64,000 nucleotides of DNA. It comes from Paenibacillus sp. JZ16. GTDB taxonomy: Bacteria > Bacillota > Bacilli > Paenibacillales > Paenibacillaceae. Positions 46,754 through 55,674 of the stretch are shown here, one piece after another. The notes under the pieces are model-generated. The model worked only from the letters and a program-made list of their open reading frames with translations. It did not search any database and was not told the origin of the DNA. The first letter of the stretch is position 1; the number at the start of each line of letters is the position of its first letter. The stretch is taken from positions 310,001 to 374,000 of the forward strand of contig NZ_CP017659.1 of assembly GCF_015326965.1 (NCBI RefSeq), read 5' to 3'. A program made the translations under genes and the position numbers.

Positions 46754-47149
46754 ATGTTCAGAAAAGGATTACTGTTAGTATTGCTATTGACTTTTGCTCT
46801 TGCTGTGGTGGCATGTGGTGGTAATGATGCAGCAGATCCGGCTCCGGCTCCTGCAGAAAACGGCGGACAAGCACCAGAGGAAGGAGCAACCGGCGGGGAT
46901 GCCAACAACGATGCAGCTATGACGCTGTACAATGCCAACTGCATGGCTTGCCATGCTACCGACTTAGGCGGAGGCGGAAATTTCCCCAGCCTTCAAAATG
47001 TAGGCTCCAAGCACGACGCTAGCGAAATTGCAGGTATTATTTCAAATGGGCGCAATGGAATGCCGGCATTCCAAGGCAGGCTGACGGAAGACGAAATTAA
47101 TGTGCTGTCTCAATGGTTGGCTGCCAAAAATAAGGTGAACCGGATATGA
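46754..47149 (+). CDS. Cytochrome c lipoprotein
   Basis: This 131-residue protein has a lipoprotein signal with Cys in VVACGG near residue 21, a Pro/Ala/Gly-rich spacer (about 25-55), then one haem c site CMACH near 63-67 and a Met ligand in NGMPAF. It resembles the cytochrome c-551 type of Bacillales. It lies 32 bases behind the GMC gene with AAAGGAGG upstream. It is the likely electron acceptor of the dehydrogenase, linking sugar oxidation to the respiratory chain. Confidence 0.92.
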   Translation: MFRKGLLLVLLLTFALAVVACGGNDAADPAPAPAENGGQAPEEGATGGDANNDAAMTLYNANCMACHATDLGGGGNFPSLQNVGSKHDASEIAGIISNGRNGMPAFQGRLTEDEINVLSQWLAAKNKVNRI

Positions 47150-47264
47150 AATTAAGAGGACCCTCATGCTACAATGCAGATATAAATCGCGTTGTGGTCA
47201 TGGGGGTTTTCTCTCACGGTTACAGCGTAAGAATGGAACACTTTTGGAGGTGGATTGTGAAGTC

Positions 47265-47975
47265 ATGACAGAGACGTTCGTATCCTCCTATAGCACATGC
47301 TCGATAAAGTGCCGGACGGTGGTGTGCTTTTTTGCCGGTGTCCTGACCTATCGAAATAATTTTGAAGATGCTGCAAGCGAGGTTGCCCGAAGATACCCAA
47401 ATGCCAAAATCTTAATGATCTTTCCTTACGGGATGGCAAACGGCATATCGGTTTCCTCGTTAGTCCGTCTACTGGCCCGGCAGCTTACGCAAGTCGGCTA
47501 TGATTTGGTTCGAGAGCAGTCTCAGCGGGTTATGGAAGCAGGACAGATCATCCATGAGCATGCAGCTGGTGCGGAGCAGCTGATCCTGATCGGGCACAGC
47601 GCCGGAGGCGTGATCGCTTATAAGGCAGGGCTTTATTTGGAGGAGAAGTTTAATTATCGGGGAATCCATGTGTTTGCTGTAGGATGTCCAAGGTTTTATT
47701 TGAAGGATATTCCTTACAATGACCGGTTTACATATATCACGGGTCAGAATCCGGACAGGATCACTAGAATTGGCAGTTGGCGCATGCCGGGTTCCAAGGT
47801 GTACCGTGGAAGGCCGGGGCGTGAGATTCAACTGGATTTTAATCCGGATCATCAAGGATGGCGGTTTCATGCCTCTTATTTTCTGAAATCAGCCTGGACG
47901 GATTCAAACGAAGCATTCCATACCAATTCAGTCGATCTTATATCCAAAATCCATGAATTGCACCCCGAAAGATAA
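47265..47975 (+). CDS. Lipase-like alpha/beta hydrolase
   Basis: From ATG 47265 the product has 236 residues; the frame is open back to 47166 but that part has no family character. GGAGGTGG lies 15 bases upstream, so the start is uncertain. The nucleophile elbow IGHSAGGVIAYKAG (Ser near 110) and the later HVFAVGCPRF are of the lipase class 3/PGAP1-like group. The segment YITGQNPDRITRIGSW is also seen in these proteins. No signal peptide is apparent from this start. Substrate unknown. Confidence 0.65.
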   Translation: MTETFVSSYSTCSIKCRTVVCFFAGVLTYRNNFEDAASEVARRYPNAKILMIFPYGMANGISVSSLVRLLARQLTQVGYDLVREQSQRVMEAGQIIHEHAAGAEQLILIGHSAGGVIAYKAGLYLEEKFNYRGIHVFAVGCPRFYLKDIPYNDRFTYITGQNPDRITRIGSWRMPGSKVYRGRPGREIQLDFNPDHQGWRFHASYFLKSAWTDSNEAFHTNSVDLISKIHELHPER

Positions 47976-48058
47976 ACATTACGTAATAAATGTTATGTAA
48001 ACCAAATGTACAAGCATCCACTGGCAGATAGAGTGGGTCCATGGTGTATTGTATGTAC

Positions 48059-48126
48059 AAAAGAAACCGTTCCTCTCGTTAATGGTTTGGGTCGCCCCTC
48101 CATTTTACCAAAGAACGGTTTCTTTG
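48059..48126. repeat. Inverted repeat with 13-bp perfect arms
   Basis: AAAGAAACCGTTC (48060-48072) and GAACGGTTTCTTT (48113-48125) are perfect inverted repeats 40 bases apart, in the 260-base gap between two convergent genes. The right arm lacks a following T tract. It may be a terminator for one strand, a relic of a mobile element or a structured RNA. Confidence 0.5.
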
Positions 48127-48235
48127 CGTCTAGAAGTAAGCGATCTGCACGCGTAGCGGAGAGGACGAATCGATTCCGGACAAGCGTCAGCGCTCGCCTT
48201 TGCGCCAACATTTCATCCTTGCTCAGAACGTTGCT

Positions 48236-49081
48236 TTACAGCTGTATATTCGTCTGATGAATTTTACGGAATTTCAGGGGAGTGAGACCGATTATGGTTT
48301 TAAACGTGCGACCGAAATGGGTTGAATTCTCGAAGCCGACGCTTTCGGCGATATCTGAAACTTGCATATTGGATTCTTTCAACAAATGACACGCTTGCTT
48401 GATCCGTACGTGATTCACATACTCGATCAGGGTAAACCCCGTCGATTCCTTGAAGGTTCGGCTAAGATGGGAGGGACTTACATGGAACCGGCTGGTGAGT
48501 TCCTCTAAAGTGAGGCGCTGGTCGTAGTGGTGATTGATAAAGTGAGCTATATGGGAGATACGCTGATGAACCTGGTTGGTAGAGATAGTTATGTATTGGC
48601 GGCCGCTGTTCAGAATACGGTGGGTGAACACCAAAAGCTCGGATAACAGGATTTTGAGATAGAAATTCGACTCTGGGGATTCGTTAGCCGATTCGGCGGC
48701 CATCCTCGCAAAGAGCCCTTCGACATACCCCTGTTCCTGACCCTTTAACCGGATGGAACCGGAACCTGCTTGGAAAGGGGAGAGGGGATGAAAAGACGGA
48801 TCCTCGGTCAACAACCCGCCTAAAAACTCTTCTTGAAAGAGCAGGGTTACTCTTTCGAATGGGGCACCGTTAGGATTGATCAGACGGTGTCCGTCGTTCT
48901 TGCGAATGAGCAGCATAGAACCGCCCACGAGCTGAAACGGCTGGCTTCCAATACAATAATGCAGCTCGCCTGAGACAATGTACAGAATTTCATAAGCGTC
49001 GTGATAGTGGAATGAAGGAATACTCGATCGGGATTTGCTCTCTCGACTGATATAAAAGGGATCGGAACAAAAAAGTTGATG
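48236..49081 (-). CDS. AraC family regulator with cupin domain, 5' end damaged or mis-sequenced
   Basis: The C-terminal AraC domain is clear: LTLEELTSRFHVSPSHLSRTF and SDIAESVGFENSTHFGRTF (about the last 100 codons). The cupin part is encoded upstream of the first ATG (48928): the same frame reads FYISRESKSRSSIPSFHYHDAYEI and LYIVSGELHYCIG. This frame reaches a stop at 49082 without ATG, GTG or TTG at the expected place. A TTG at 49085 with GAGAGGTGA beside it is one base out of frame. A one-base indel near 49079-49085 or a non-canonical start is therefore likely. It is divergent from the big secreted protein at 49309, its probable target. Confidence 0.75.
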   Translation of the reverse strand, partial: HQLFCSDPFYISRESKSRSSIPSFHYHDAYEILYIVSGELHYCIGSQPFQLVGGSMLLIRKNDGHRLINPNGAPFERVTLLFQEEFLGGLLTEDPSFHPLSPFQAGSGSIRLKGQEQGYVEGLFARMAAESANESPESNFYLKILLSELLVFTHRILNSGRQYITISTNQVHQRISHIAHFINHHYDQRLTLEELTSRFHVSPSHLSRTFKESTGFTLIEYVNHVRIKQACHLLKESNMQVSDIAESVGFENSTHFGRTFKTIIGLTPLKFRKIHQTNIQL

Positions 49082-49177
49082 TCAAATCACCTCTCACGAA
49101 ATCCGGTTAGGTCATGATGTCCTCATTGTACCCGAAGCCTCCTGAATTGTTAATCAAAATAACAGCAGGATATGTTG

Positions 49178-49191
49178 AAAATGGCCATTTT
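49178..49191. promoter_or_regulatory. Perfect palindrome upstream of secreted phosphoesterase-GH8 gene
   Basis: AAAATGGCCATTTT is a perfect 14-bp palindrome in the divergent region between the AraC/cupin gene and the gene at 49309. It may be a regulator binding site. Confidence 0.35.
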
Positions 49192-49272
49192 TAAATAAGA
49201 TCCCGCGAGAATCCCGAGAAAACATGGGATATATTCAAGAAGGCGGGGTTCATATCGAATCCCCAAGCCAAA

Positions 49273-49290
49273 CCGTTCATATTTGAACGG
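49273..49290. promoter_or_regulatory. Inverted repeat adjacent to ribosome binding site
   Basis: CCGTTCA and TGAACGG are perfect 7-bp arms with a 4-base centre, directly before the GAAAGGGG ribosome binding site of the gene at 49309. It could be an operator or a leader hairpin that affects translation. Confidence 0.45.
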
Positions 49291-49308
49291 GAAAGGGGTT
49301 GCAAAGTC

Positions 49309-52300
49309 ATGCGAATCAAGAAGAAAAGAGGACGGAATGCAAAGCGAATGTTCTTATTGTTTTTAGCATTATTGTTGATCCCCTGGACACTGCCGGCAAA
49401 TTCTCATGCCGACTCCGTGACGTCCAAGCCCGAGCTAGCCTCTGATGGACCGGGGAAAGCGGCAGAAGCCATAATCGCCGAATGGGTCTTCAAGAACAAG
49501 GGAGAAGGAGGCATCCATCCTGCAACCGGAGGACTCAACAAGTCTTCCTCCATCCTCCAACAGGTCGGAGGATATTTTGAATACTACGACAGTAAAGCCC
49601 AAGACATCAGCTATCAGGGCTGGGACAATGGCCAGGGCAAGAAATATTGGTTGGCCATGGTTCCTACGTCAGCCTACAAGAATGTCAAACTATCCTCGGA
49701 GCAAAGCTCTTCGGGTTCTGCGCCTAACGATTTCAAAGTACAGGTAAGCACCGACCGAACGGTATGGACTGATGTTCCGGGAGGCACTGTACAGATGAAT
49801 ATCGTTTCGAGTTACAATTGTCCGAATCAAGCCTGCTTACTCCGCAACCTCCCCCTGCCGAATGCAGAGGATAAGCAAATGCTGTATATCCGCTGGGTGG
49901 TTAACTCCAATAAGCCAACCAACCCCAAAGATAATCCGAATGGCATTGGATCGGGAGGTTCCAGTAAAATTCGGAACATTCGCGTAACCGGGGAACCGAT
50001 ATCCGGAACAACGCCTGAACAGCCTACCATCGACGTATCCTATGTGCCGGAACAAGGTGCCGAAAAGGTAGCCGTGACAACGCCGATTGAGGTTAAGTTC
50101 AACAAACCGATCACGGTAACGGCCAAACAGGACATCACGGTACGGGATGGCCAGAATCAGCCTGTTTCAAGCATTGCCGTCGAAGTCATAAACGAGACGA
50201 CATTGCGTATTAGGCATAGCGGATTAGGTCAAGGGAAGAGCTACAGGGTAACAATACTCCAAACCGCGGTCCAAGGAAAAGACGGCTCCCCTCTGCTTCG
50301 AAATATCGAGTGGAGCTTTACGACTGTAGGAGCCGTCTCTCAGCCGAAACTTATTAACATGACCCTGAACGGAGATCCAAAAACGAGCATGGCTTTCGCC
50401 TGGTACACGGATACGTCGGCCGCAACGAAAGTCCAGGTTGCCGAATCAACGGGAACCGGAAACCTGTTTCCGAAAGAGGGATTTCTTGAATTCACCGGCT
50501 CCTCGGAGGAAATTTCGACGTATATGACCAAGAGCGACAGAACGACCGGAAAGAAGAAAAAGTTTTTCAGCCATAAAGCAAGCGCGAATGGATTAAATCC
50601 GGGAACGGATTATGTATTCCGGGTAGGCGATGGTTCAATATGGAGCTCCGTTGGATCGTTCACAACCGATACGACAACACCGAAGCCATATCGGTTTATC
50701 GTGGGAGCCGACTCTCAAGCCTCAAGCAAATCAGGCTTTGAACCATGGGCGGATACCTTCAAGAAAGCCTACGAACATATGGGCAACCCCAAATTTCTGA
50801 TCAATGCCGGCGATCTGGTCGATAATGGCGACTTGGAGGAGCAGTGGCAGTGGATGCTCGGACTCGCGCAGGAGCATCTGATGAAAGTGCCATTTGTACC
50901 CGTACTGGGCGGACACGAAGTATCGGATTGGGACGGGGATGCCACGACGCCGAATAATAACTTTTACAACCATTTCAATCTGCCGCGGAAAGTGGTGGAT
51001 GCGACTCATGACGGGTCGGTTTATTCTTTTGAATACGGCGACGCGCTTTACATGGTGTACAACTCGCAGTTTGACGGCAAGCTGAATGAAGACGGCTCCG
51101 TCGATTGGGACGACGATCAGCATGAACAATTTTGGAACCAGATTGATTGGATGAGGAACACGGTGGCGAAGACCGACAAGAAGTGGAAATTCGTCACGCT
51201 TCACAAAGCGCCTTATGCAGCTGGCGATAATTCCGCGCAATGGGAAGGAGATCGCGTTGAATTTTACCGGAAAAATCTGATTCCTGTTTTTGACGAGCTT
51301 GGCATCGATATGGTGTTCGAGGCTCACGATCATATGTACATGCGTTCCTTCCAAATGTATGGGGACAAGGTCATCGATCCGAAAAAACTGGAAAAAGACG
51401 AAGCAGGCAATGTCGTCAATCCTCAAGGAACGGTGTATCTGATGCCCAACGCGTTTGGAAACAAATTCTATTATAAAAACGAGCCGTATGACGACTACTT
51501 CGCAGCGATTAACAATCAGCCGAAGAAAAAAATGTTTACGGATGTGTCGGTTTCGGATCAAATTTTGAAATTCGATGCCTACACGGCTGCTATTGAAGAT
51601 GAAGGAAAGAGCGGATCTGGGAAAAATGGGCTGAAGGTGTACGATCATTACGGTATCAAACGAACAGACACCAAACCGAATCCGGTAGAGGGAGCACAGG
51701 TTAAGCTCCAAGGTGCCAAGGCTACGTTGACCTGGAAGACACCAACTTCCAGCAATGAGCAGGTAAGAGGATTCCGCATTTATGAACAGGATGACAAGAT
51801 CAGCAAACATTGGAGCCTTTATGTGCCAGTGAAGTCGGGAACGTCCCAGTACAGCGTCGTTATCGACAAATTGAATCCGGATATCCAATATAATCTGGTG
51901 ATCAAGTCCGTTGGCAGAAGAGACAATTCAAGCCCAGTCACCGTAAGCACTTCGGATCATGCCGAGGGGAATGAACCTCCATCTGCTGTGGATGGTTTGG
52001 CGGGCAAAGGCGTGTCTCCTTTTCAAATCGACCTGACCTGGAGAGCACCTTCCGGCAAAGCGCCGTATCGGTATCATATATACCGCAACGATCGTCACGT
52101 TGGAACAACCAAGGAAATAACATATGCCGATACCGGGCTGACGCCCGAAACGGAATATCGGTACAAGGTAACTGCCGTCACTATGGGAGGCGTTGAATCA
52201 CTGCCGACTGCAGAAATTCGCTTGAAAACGATGACTTCTTCGCAAGGCACCGGGCCTTACAAACCGTTCCCGCAGCATACAGCCTACAGCTCCGGCTCGA

Positions 52301-53763
52301 TCAAGCCGAATCATGTGCAACAAGCGCAGCTGGATGCGACCGTTGCCCGGCTGTATGATGAATGGAAGCAGAAATACTTGAAAAAGAAGCCGTATCTCCA
52401 ATCTTCGGAGCCGGATCAGTACTACGTCTGGTATGCCGACGGGGACTGGTTTCAAGAGGAGTATGACGAGGAGCTGAAGGTCAATTATCAACCCATGACC
52501 GTTTCGGAAGCGCACGGATACGGGATGCTGATCACCGCACACATGGCGGGTCATGATCCTAAGGCCAAGGCTTATTTTGACGGACTATATCGATATTTCA
52601 GAGCACATCCGAGCAAGATCAACCCGGAGCTGATGGCTTGGAAGCAGGGCGATACAGGTCAGGCCGTCGTAAATGTCGGCGGTGTTGATTCGGCCACAGA
52701 TGGTGATATGGATATCGCGTACGCTTTGCTCCTTGCGGATCGCCAGTGGGGAAGCGACGGTGAGATCAATTACCTGTCCGAAGCCAAAAAAGTAATCGAT
52801 GCGATCATGAAGAGCGATGTCAATCACGCCGAGTGGACGTTGAAGCTTGCTGATTGGGTGAGCGACAACGATGCTAAGTATGGCAGCGCTACGCGTCCTT
52901 CCGATTTTATGCTTCAGCATTTGAAAGACTTCAAAAATGCGAGCGGTGATGCCAATTGGGATCGGGTCATCGACAAGACCTATTCCATCAGCGAAGGAGT
53001 ATACAAAAAGTACAGTCCGAATGCGGGGCTGCTGCCCGACTTTGTGGAGAAGAAAAACGGCAGCTATGCACCGGCAGATCCGGAATTCCTGGAGTCTGAA
53101 ACAGACGGGGATTTCAGTTATAACTCTTCGCGCATTCCTTGGCGGCTCGGCACGGACGCTCTTATGACCGGGGAAACCCGTGCGAAAGAGCAGCTAAATA
53201 AAATGACGTCATGGATTCGCCAAGTGACCGGGGATGATCCGGGAAAAATATATGGCGGCTACAAGCTGGACGGGTCAAAAGCACTCGTGAATTATACGGA
53301 TACCTCATTTTCTGCGCCAATGATGGTCAGCGCCATGATTAATCCGGCGAATCAGCAGTGGCTCAACCGATTATGGGACCACAACGCCTCCATTTCTACG
53401 AACGATGACGTTTATTTTGGAAACACGCTGCGTCTTCTAAGCATGATTGTCGTTTCGGGTAACTGGTGGTCACCGACCATCGCGGATACCGAAGCGCCGA
53501 TCCAGCCAACCATCGAAGAAGCGGTAGTCGTATCCGATTCATCCGTGGAACTGAAGTGGACGCCTTCATTCGATAATGCGGGAATTGCAGAGTATAAGGT
53601 TTATCGGAATAATACCGTCATTGGAACGTCGAATACGACGGATTATAAGGATAGCGGCTTGACGCCGAATACAACGTATCAATATTTTATCGTTGCGTAC
53701 GATACCTCAGGTAACATGTCCAAAATCAGCAATGTCAGAATCGTCTCGACGGGGAAGCCATGA
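49309..53763 (+). CDS. Secreted multidomain protein: metallophosphoesterase plus GH8 glycosidase
   Basis: This 1484-residue exported protein has a basic N-terminus and signal peptide (to about 33). Next come a beta-sandwich (about 50-230), a Big_5/SbsA-like Ig domain (about 238-337), a purple-acid-phosphatase-type FN3 (about 340-450) and a calcineurin-like phosphoesterase (about 462-760) with GADSQ, NAGDLVDNGD, HKAPY and EAHDHMYMRS. The third metal motif is GGHE where GNHE is usual. Two FN3 domains follow (about 800-980), then a GH8 domain (about 984-1385) with the general acid Glu in VSEAHGYGML near 1067 and ATDGDMDIA near 1130, and a last FN3 (about 1395-1484). GH8 enzymes cut beta-1,4 glucans, chitosan or xylan. 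No cell-wall anchor is seen. ATG 49309 follows AAAGGGG. Confidence 0.85.
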   Translation: MRIKKKRGRNAKRMFLLFLALLLIPWTLPANSHADSVTSKPELASDGPGKAAEAIIAEWVFKNKGEGGIHPATGGLNKSSSILQQVGGYFEYYDSKAQDISYQGWDNGQGKKYWLAMVPTSAYKNVKLSSEQSSSGSAPNDFKVQVSTDRTVWTDVPGGTVQMNIVSSYNCPNQACLLRNLPLPNAEDKQMLYIRWVVNSNKPTNPKDNPNGIGSGGSSKIRNIRVTGEPISGTTPEQPTIDVSYVPEQGAEKVAVTTPIEVKFNKPITVTAKQDITVRDGQNQPVSSIAVEVINETTLRIRHSGLGQGKSYRVTILQTAVQGKDGSPLLRNIEWSFTTVGAVSQPKLINMTLNGDPKTSMAFAWYTDTSAATKVQVAESTGTGNLFPKEGFLEFTGSSEEISTYMTKSDRTTGKKKKFFSHKASANGLNPGTDYVFRVGDGSIWSSVGSFTTDTTTPKPYRFIVGADSQASSKSGFEPWADTFKKAYEHMGNPKFLINAGDLVDNGDLEEQWQWMLGLAQEHLMKVPFVPVLGGHEVSDWDGDATTPNNNFYNHFNLPRKVVDATHDGSVYSFEYGDALYMVYNSQFDGKLNEDGSVDWDDDQHEQFWNQIDWMRNTVAKTDKKWKFVTLHKAPYAAGDNSAQWEGDRVEFYRKNLIPVFDELGIDMVFEAHDHMYMRSFQMYGDKVIDPKKLEKDEAGNVVNPQGTVYLMPNAFGNKFYYKNEPYDDYFAAINNQPKKKMFTDVSVSDQILKFDAYTAAIEDEGKSGSGKNGLKVYDHYGIKRTDTKPNPVEGAQVKLQGAKATLTWKTPTSSNEQVRGFRIYEQDDKISKHWSLYVPVKSGTSQYSVVIDKLNPDIQYNLVIKSVGRRDNSSPVTVSTSDHAEGNEPPSAVDGLAGKGVSPFQIDLTWRAPSGKAPYRYHIYRNDRHVGTTKEITYADTGLTPETEYRYKVTAVTMGGVESLPTAEIRLKTMTSSQGTGPYKPFPQHTAYSSGSIKPNHVQQAQLDATVARLYDEWKQKYLKKKPYLQSSEPDQYYVWYADGDWFQEEYDEELKVNYQPMTVSEAHGYGMLITAHMAGHDPKAKAYFDGLYRYFRAHPSKINPELMAWKQGDTGQAVVNVGGVDSATDGDMDIAYALLLADRQWGSDGEINYLSEAKKVIDAIMKSDVNHAEWTLKLADWVSDNDAKYGSATRPSDFMLQHLKDFKNASGDANWDRVIDKTYSISEGVYKKYSPNAGLLPDFVEKKNGSYAPADPEFLESETDGDFSYNSSRIPWRLGTDALMTGETRAKEQLNKMTSWIRQVTGDDPGKIYGGYKLDGSKALVNYTDTSFSAPMMVSAMINPANQQWLNRLWDHNASISTNDDVYFGNTLRLLSMIVVSGNWWSPTIADTEAPIQPTIEEAVVVSDSSVELKWTPSFDNAGIAEYKVYRNNTVIGTSNTTDYKDSGLTPNTTYQYFIVAYDTSGNMSKISNVRIVSTGKP

Positions 53764-53845
53764 ATGTAATGCGATGATGACCATCCCAAAAGCACTGTAC
53801 TCATATTAATCGCAAAAGCTGGCGGCAATCATATCGAGATGAATA

Positions 53846-53874
53846 AAGAGCCTGGGGCCACCCGGGCTCTTTTT
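53846..53874 (+). terminator. Terminator after phosphoesterase-GH8 gene
   Basis: AGAGCCTGGG pairs with CCCGGGCTCT (one mismatch) around GCCA, followed by five T. Confidence 0.85.
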
Positions 53875-53969
53875 GTCCGTTCTCGAAAACAATCTGTTAA
53901 CCGTTGTTAAGGAATAAGAGGCATTAGAACGATCATGCTTCCTTCTTAACTTTGCGAATTTCTTAAGTT

Positions 53970-53997
53970 GTTTCCTTAGCAGAAAAGGTTATACTTA
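53970..53997 (+). promoter_or_regulatory. Sigma-A-type promoter of amino-acid permease gene
   Basis: TTGTTT (53970-53975) and TATACT (53992-53997) are separated by 16 bases, about 40 bases upstream of the permease start. Confidence 0.5.
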
Positions 53998-54036
53998 TCA
54001 ATAGGTTAATTTGAAAGTCATCAGGGGGATATGTTA

Positions 54037-55389
54037 ATGGCAAAACAAGATGAAGTTTCATTACAGAAGAAATTGAGGCCAAGGCATATCAGCTTTATGG
54101 CAATGGGCGGTGTAATCGGCACCGGGATATTTAAAGGAAGTTCCGAGACGATCAGTCTCGCCGGTCCGGGCGTAATTTTCTCTTATATCTTTGCAGGACT
54201 GCTGCTTCTGGTGGTAATGGGAGCAATGACAGAAATGGCTACGGTGTATCCGGGCCGGAACATGAAAGATTTTGTACGGGAAGCCTTTGGAAAACGGGTT
54301 TCTTTTGTCATGGGCTGGATGTATTGTTTCATGTGGCTCTCGGTATGCGTGATTGAAGTGATTGCGGCAGGCAGCTTTCTGCAATACTGGTTTCCTGAGG
54401 TTCCGCTGTGGCTGCTCAGCCTAGCAAGTGCTGCGCTCATTATTTTAATTAATATGATGAGTGTTGGAAGCTTTGGCGAAGTGGAATTTTGGCTTGCCGG
54501 GATCAAAATCGCCATGATTATTAGTTTTATTGTGCTGGGAAGTTTTCTGATGTTTGGCATTATTCCGAGTTCAGACACCCCATACCTTCAAAATTTCACC
54601 GCTCATGGCGGTTTTTTACCAAACGGATGGTTCGCCATATTCTCGGCTCTGCTTGTCGTTACCTTTTCGTATGGCGGCTCCGAGCTGATCGGTCTCACAT
54701 TAACCGAGACTGAGAATGCGGAGAAAATCCTACCGAAAGTCGTGCGCAATTTTATTTTGCGGGTAATTTTGTTCTTTACGCTGCCGATTCTGATCATATG
54801 CGGATTGATTCCGTGGAATCAGCTCGGGGGAGAGGCAAGTCCCTTCGTTCAAGTGTTGTCCGCTACGGGATTGCAGGGAACAGCTCACATTATGAATTTT
54901 ATTTTGGTGACGGCTGTGCTGTCGGCAGCCAACTCCGGTATCTATGGTGCGACGCGCATGATTTATTCCATGGCAGCTGCCGGGGAGGCTCCACGAAGCC
55001 TGGCCAAGACCACGAGCAAAGGCATTCCGCTTAATACGCTGAAACTCTGCGCGATCATACTATTAGCGGGTTCCTTGCTTGGATTGATTGCGCAAGACCA
55101 GCTGTTTCGGGTTCTGATGGCGGTGCCGGGGTTTGTCGTTGTGCTCGTGTGGATCTGCATTTGCTTCTCGCAGCTGAAGCTGCGCAAAGCTTATCCGATG
55201 CAGCCCAGCTTTAAGGTATGGGGGTTCCCCTATATAACCGGCGTAACTGCGCTCTGCCTGTCGGTGATCGCTGTCCTGTTTCTGATAGACGGACAGAACC
55301 GGGTCAGCATCAGCGTATGTCTGTCCGTCCTGCTGCTATTGGTTGTCTGGTCCCTCATGAAATTCAAAAAAGGGAACAGAAGCGGATAA
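54037..55389 (+). CDS. Amino acid permease (APC superfamily, AAT family)
   Basis: ATG 54037 is 8 bases after AGGGGG and gives 450 residues; ATG 54031 is too close to that site. Twelve membrane helices are expected. Family markers are the first-helix block FMAMGGVIGTGIFKGSS, the helix 3 region and FSYGGSELIGLTLTETENAEK near 210. It resembles GABA/aromatic amino acid permeases of Bacilli. It takes up an amino acid by proton symport; the substrate cannot be read from the sequence. It appears to be a single-gene unit. Confidence 0.9.
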   Translation: MAKQDEVSLQKKLRPRHISFMAMGGVIGTGIFKGSSETISLAGPGVIFSYIFAGLLLLVVMGAMTEMATVYPGRNMKDFVREAFGKRVSFVMGWMYCFMWLSVCVIEVIAAGSFLQYWFPEVPLWLLSLASAALIILINMMSVGSFGEVEFWLAGIKIAMIISFIVLGSFLMFGIIPSSDTPYLQNFTAHGGFLPNGWFAIFSALLVVTFSYGGSELIGLTLTETENAEKILPKVVRNFILRVILFFTLPILIICGLIPWNQLGGEASPFVQVLSATGLQGTAHIMNFILVTAVLSAANSGIYGATRMIYSMAAAGEAPRSLAKTTSKGIPLNTLKLCAIILLAGSLLGLIAQDQLFRVLMAVPGFVVVLVWICICFSQLKLRKAYPMQPSFKVWGFPYITGVTALCLSVIAVLFLIDGQNRVSISVCLSVLLLLVVWSLMKFKKGNRSG

Positions 55390-55501
55390 CGGAGCAGATG
55401 TCGGGCTTCAATTTCACGGTCATCGGACAAGCATAAAAAGGTGTCATGATTCGGTTGGAAGCCGTATTGCAGCAATCAAGAAAACGGAATATACAAAGAG
55501 A

Positions 55502-55537
55502 AGGCGGCAGAGGAATCAATCCTCTGTCGTCTTTTTA
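55502..55537 (+). terminator. Terminator after permease
   Basis: AGGCGGCAGAGGA pairs with TCCTCTGTCGTCT through two G-T pairs around a 6-base loop and is followed by T. It lies 110 bases after the permease stop. Confidence 0.7.
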
Positions 55538-55587
55538 TATGCTTGAGAACAAGTAAAGAAAGTGAAAGGAATGTAAAAAAGGAACAA

Positions 55588-55617
55588 TTGATAGCGTTTT
55601 CTTCTGGAAATTATAAT
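55588..55617 (+). promoter_or_regulatory. Sigma-A-type promoter of foldase gene
   Basis: TTGATA (55588-55593) and TATAAT (55612-55617) have an 18-base spacer, about 60 bases upstream of the foldase start. It probably drives the foldase and the beta-helix gene behind it. Confidence 0.65.
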
Positions 55618-55674
55618 GAATTATACATAAATTGGAGTCGCCTAGGTAGGGAGCGTGTTCATTAAATAAAGCTA

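Noticed and set aside
50731..51888. A 385-codon minus-strand frame inside the phosphoesterase-GH8 gene.
   Set aside because: It is antisense to a clear coding sequence with recognisable catalytic motifs; long antisense frames arise from codon bias.
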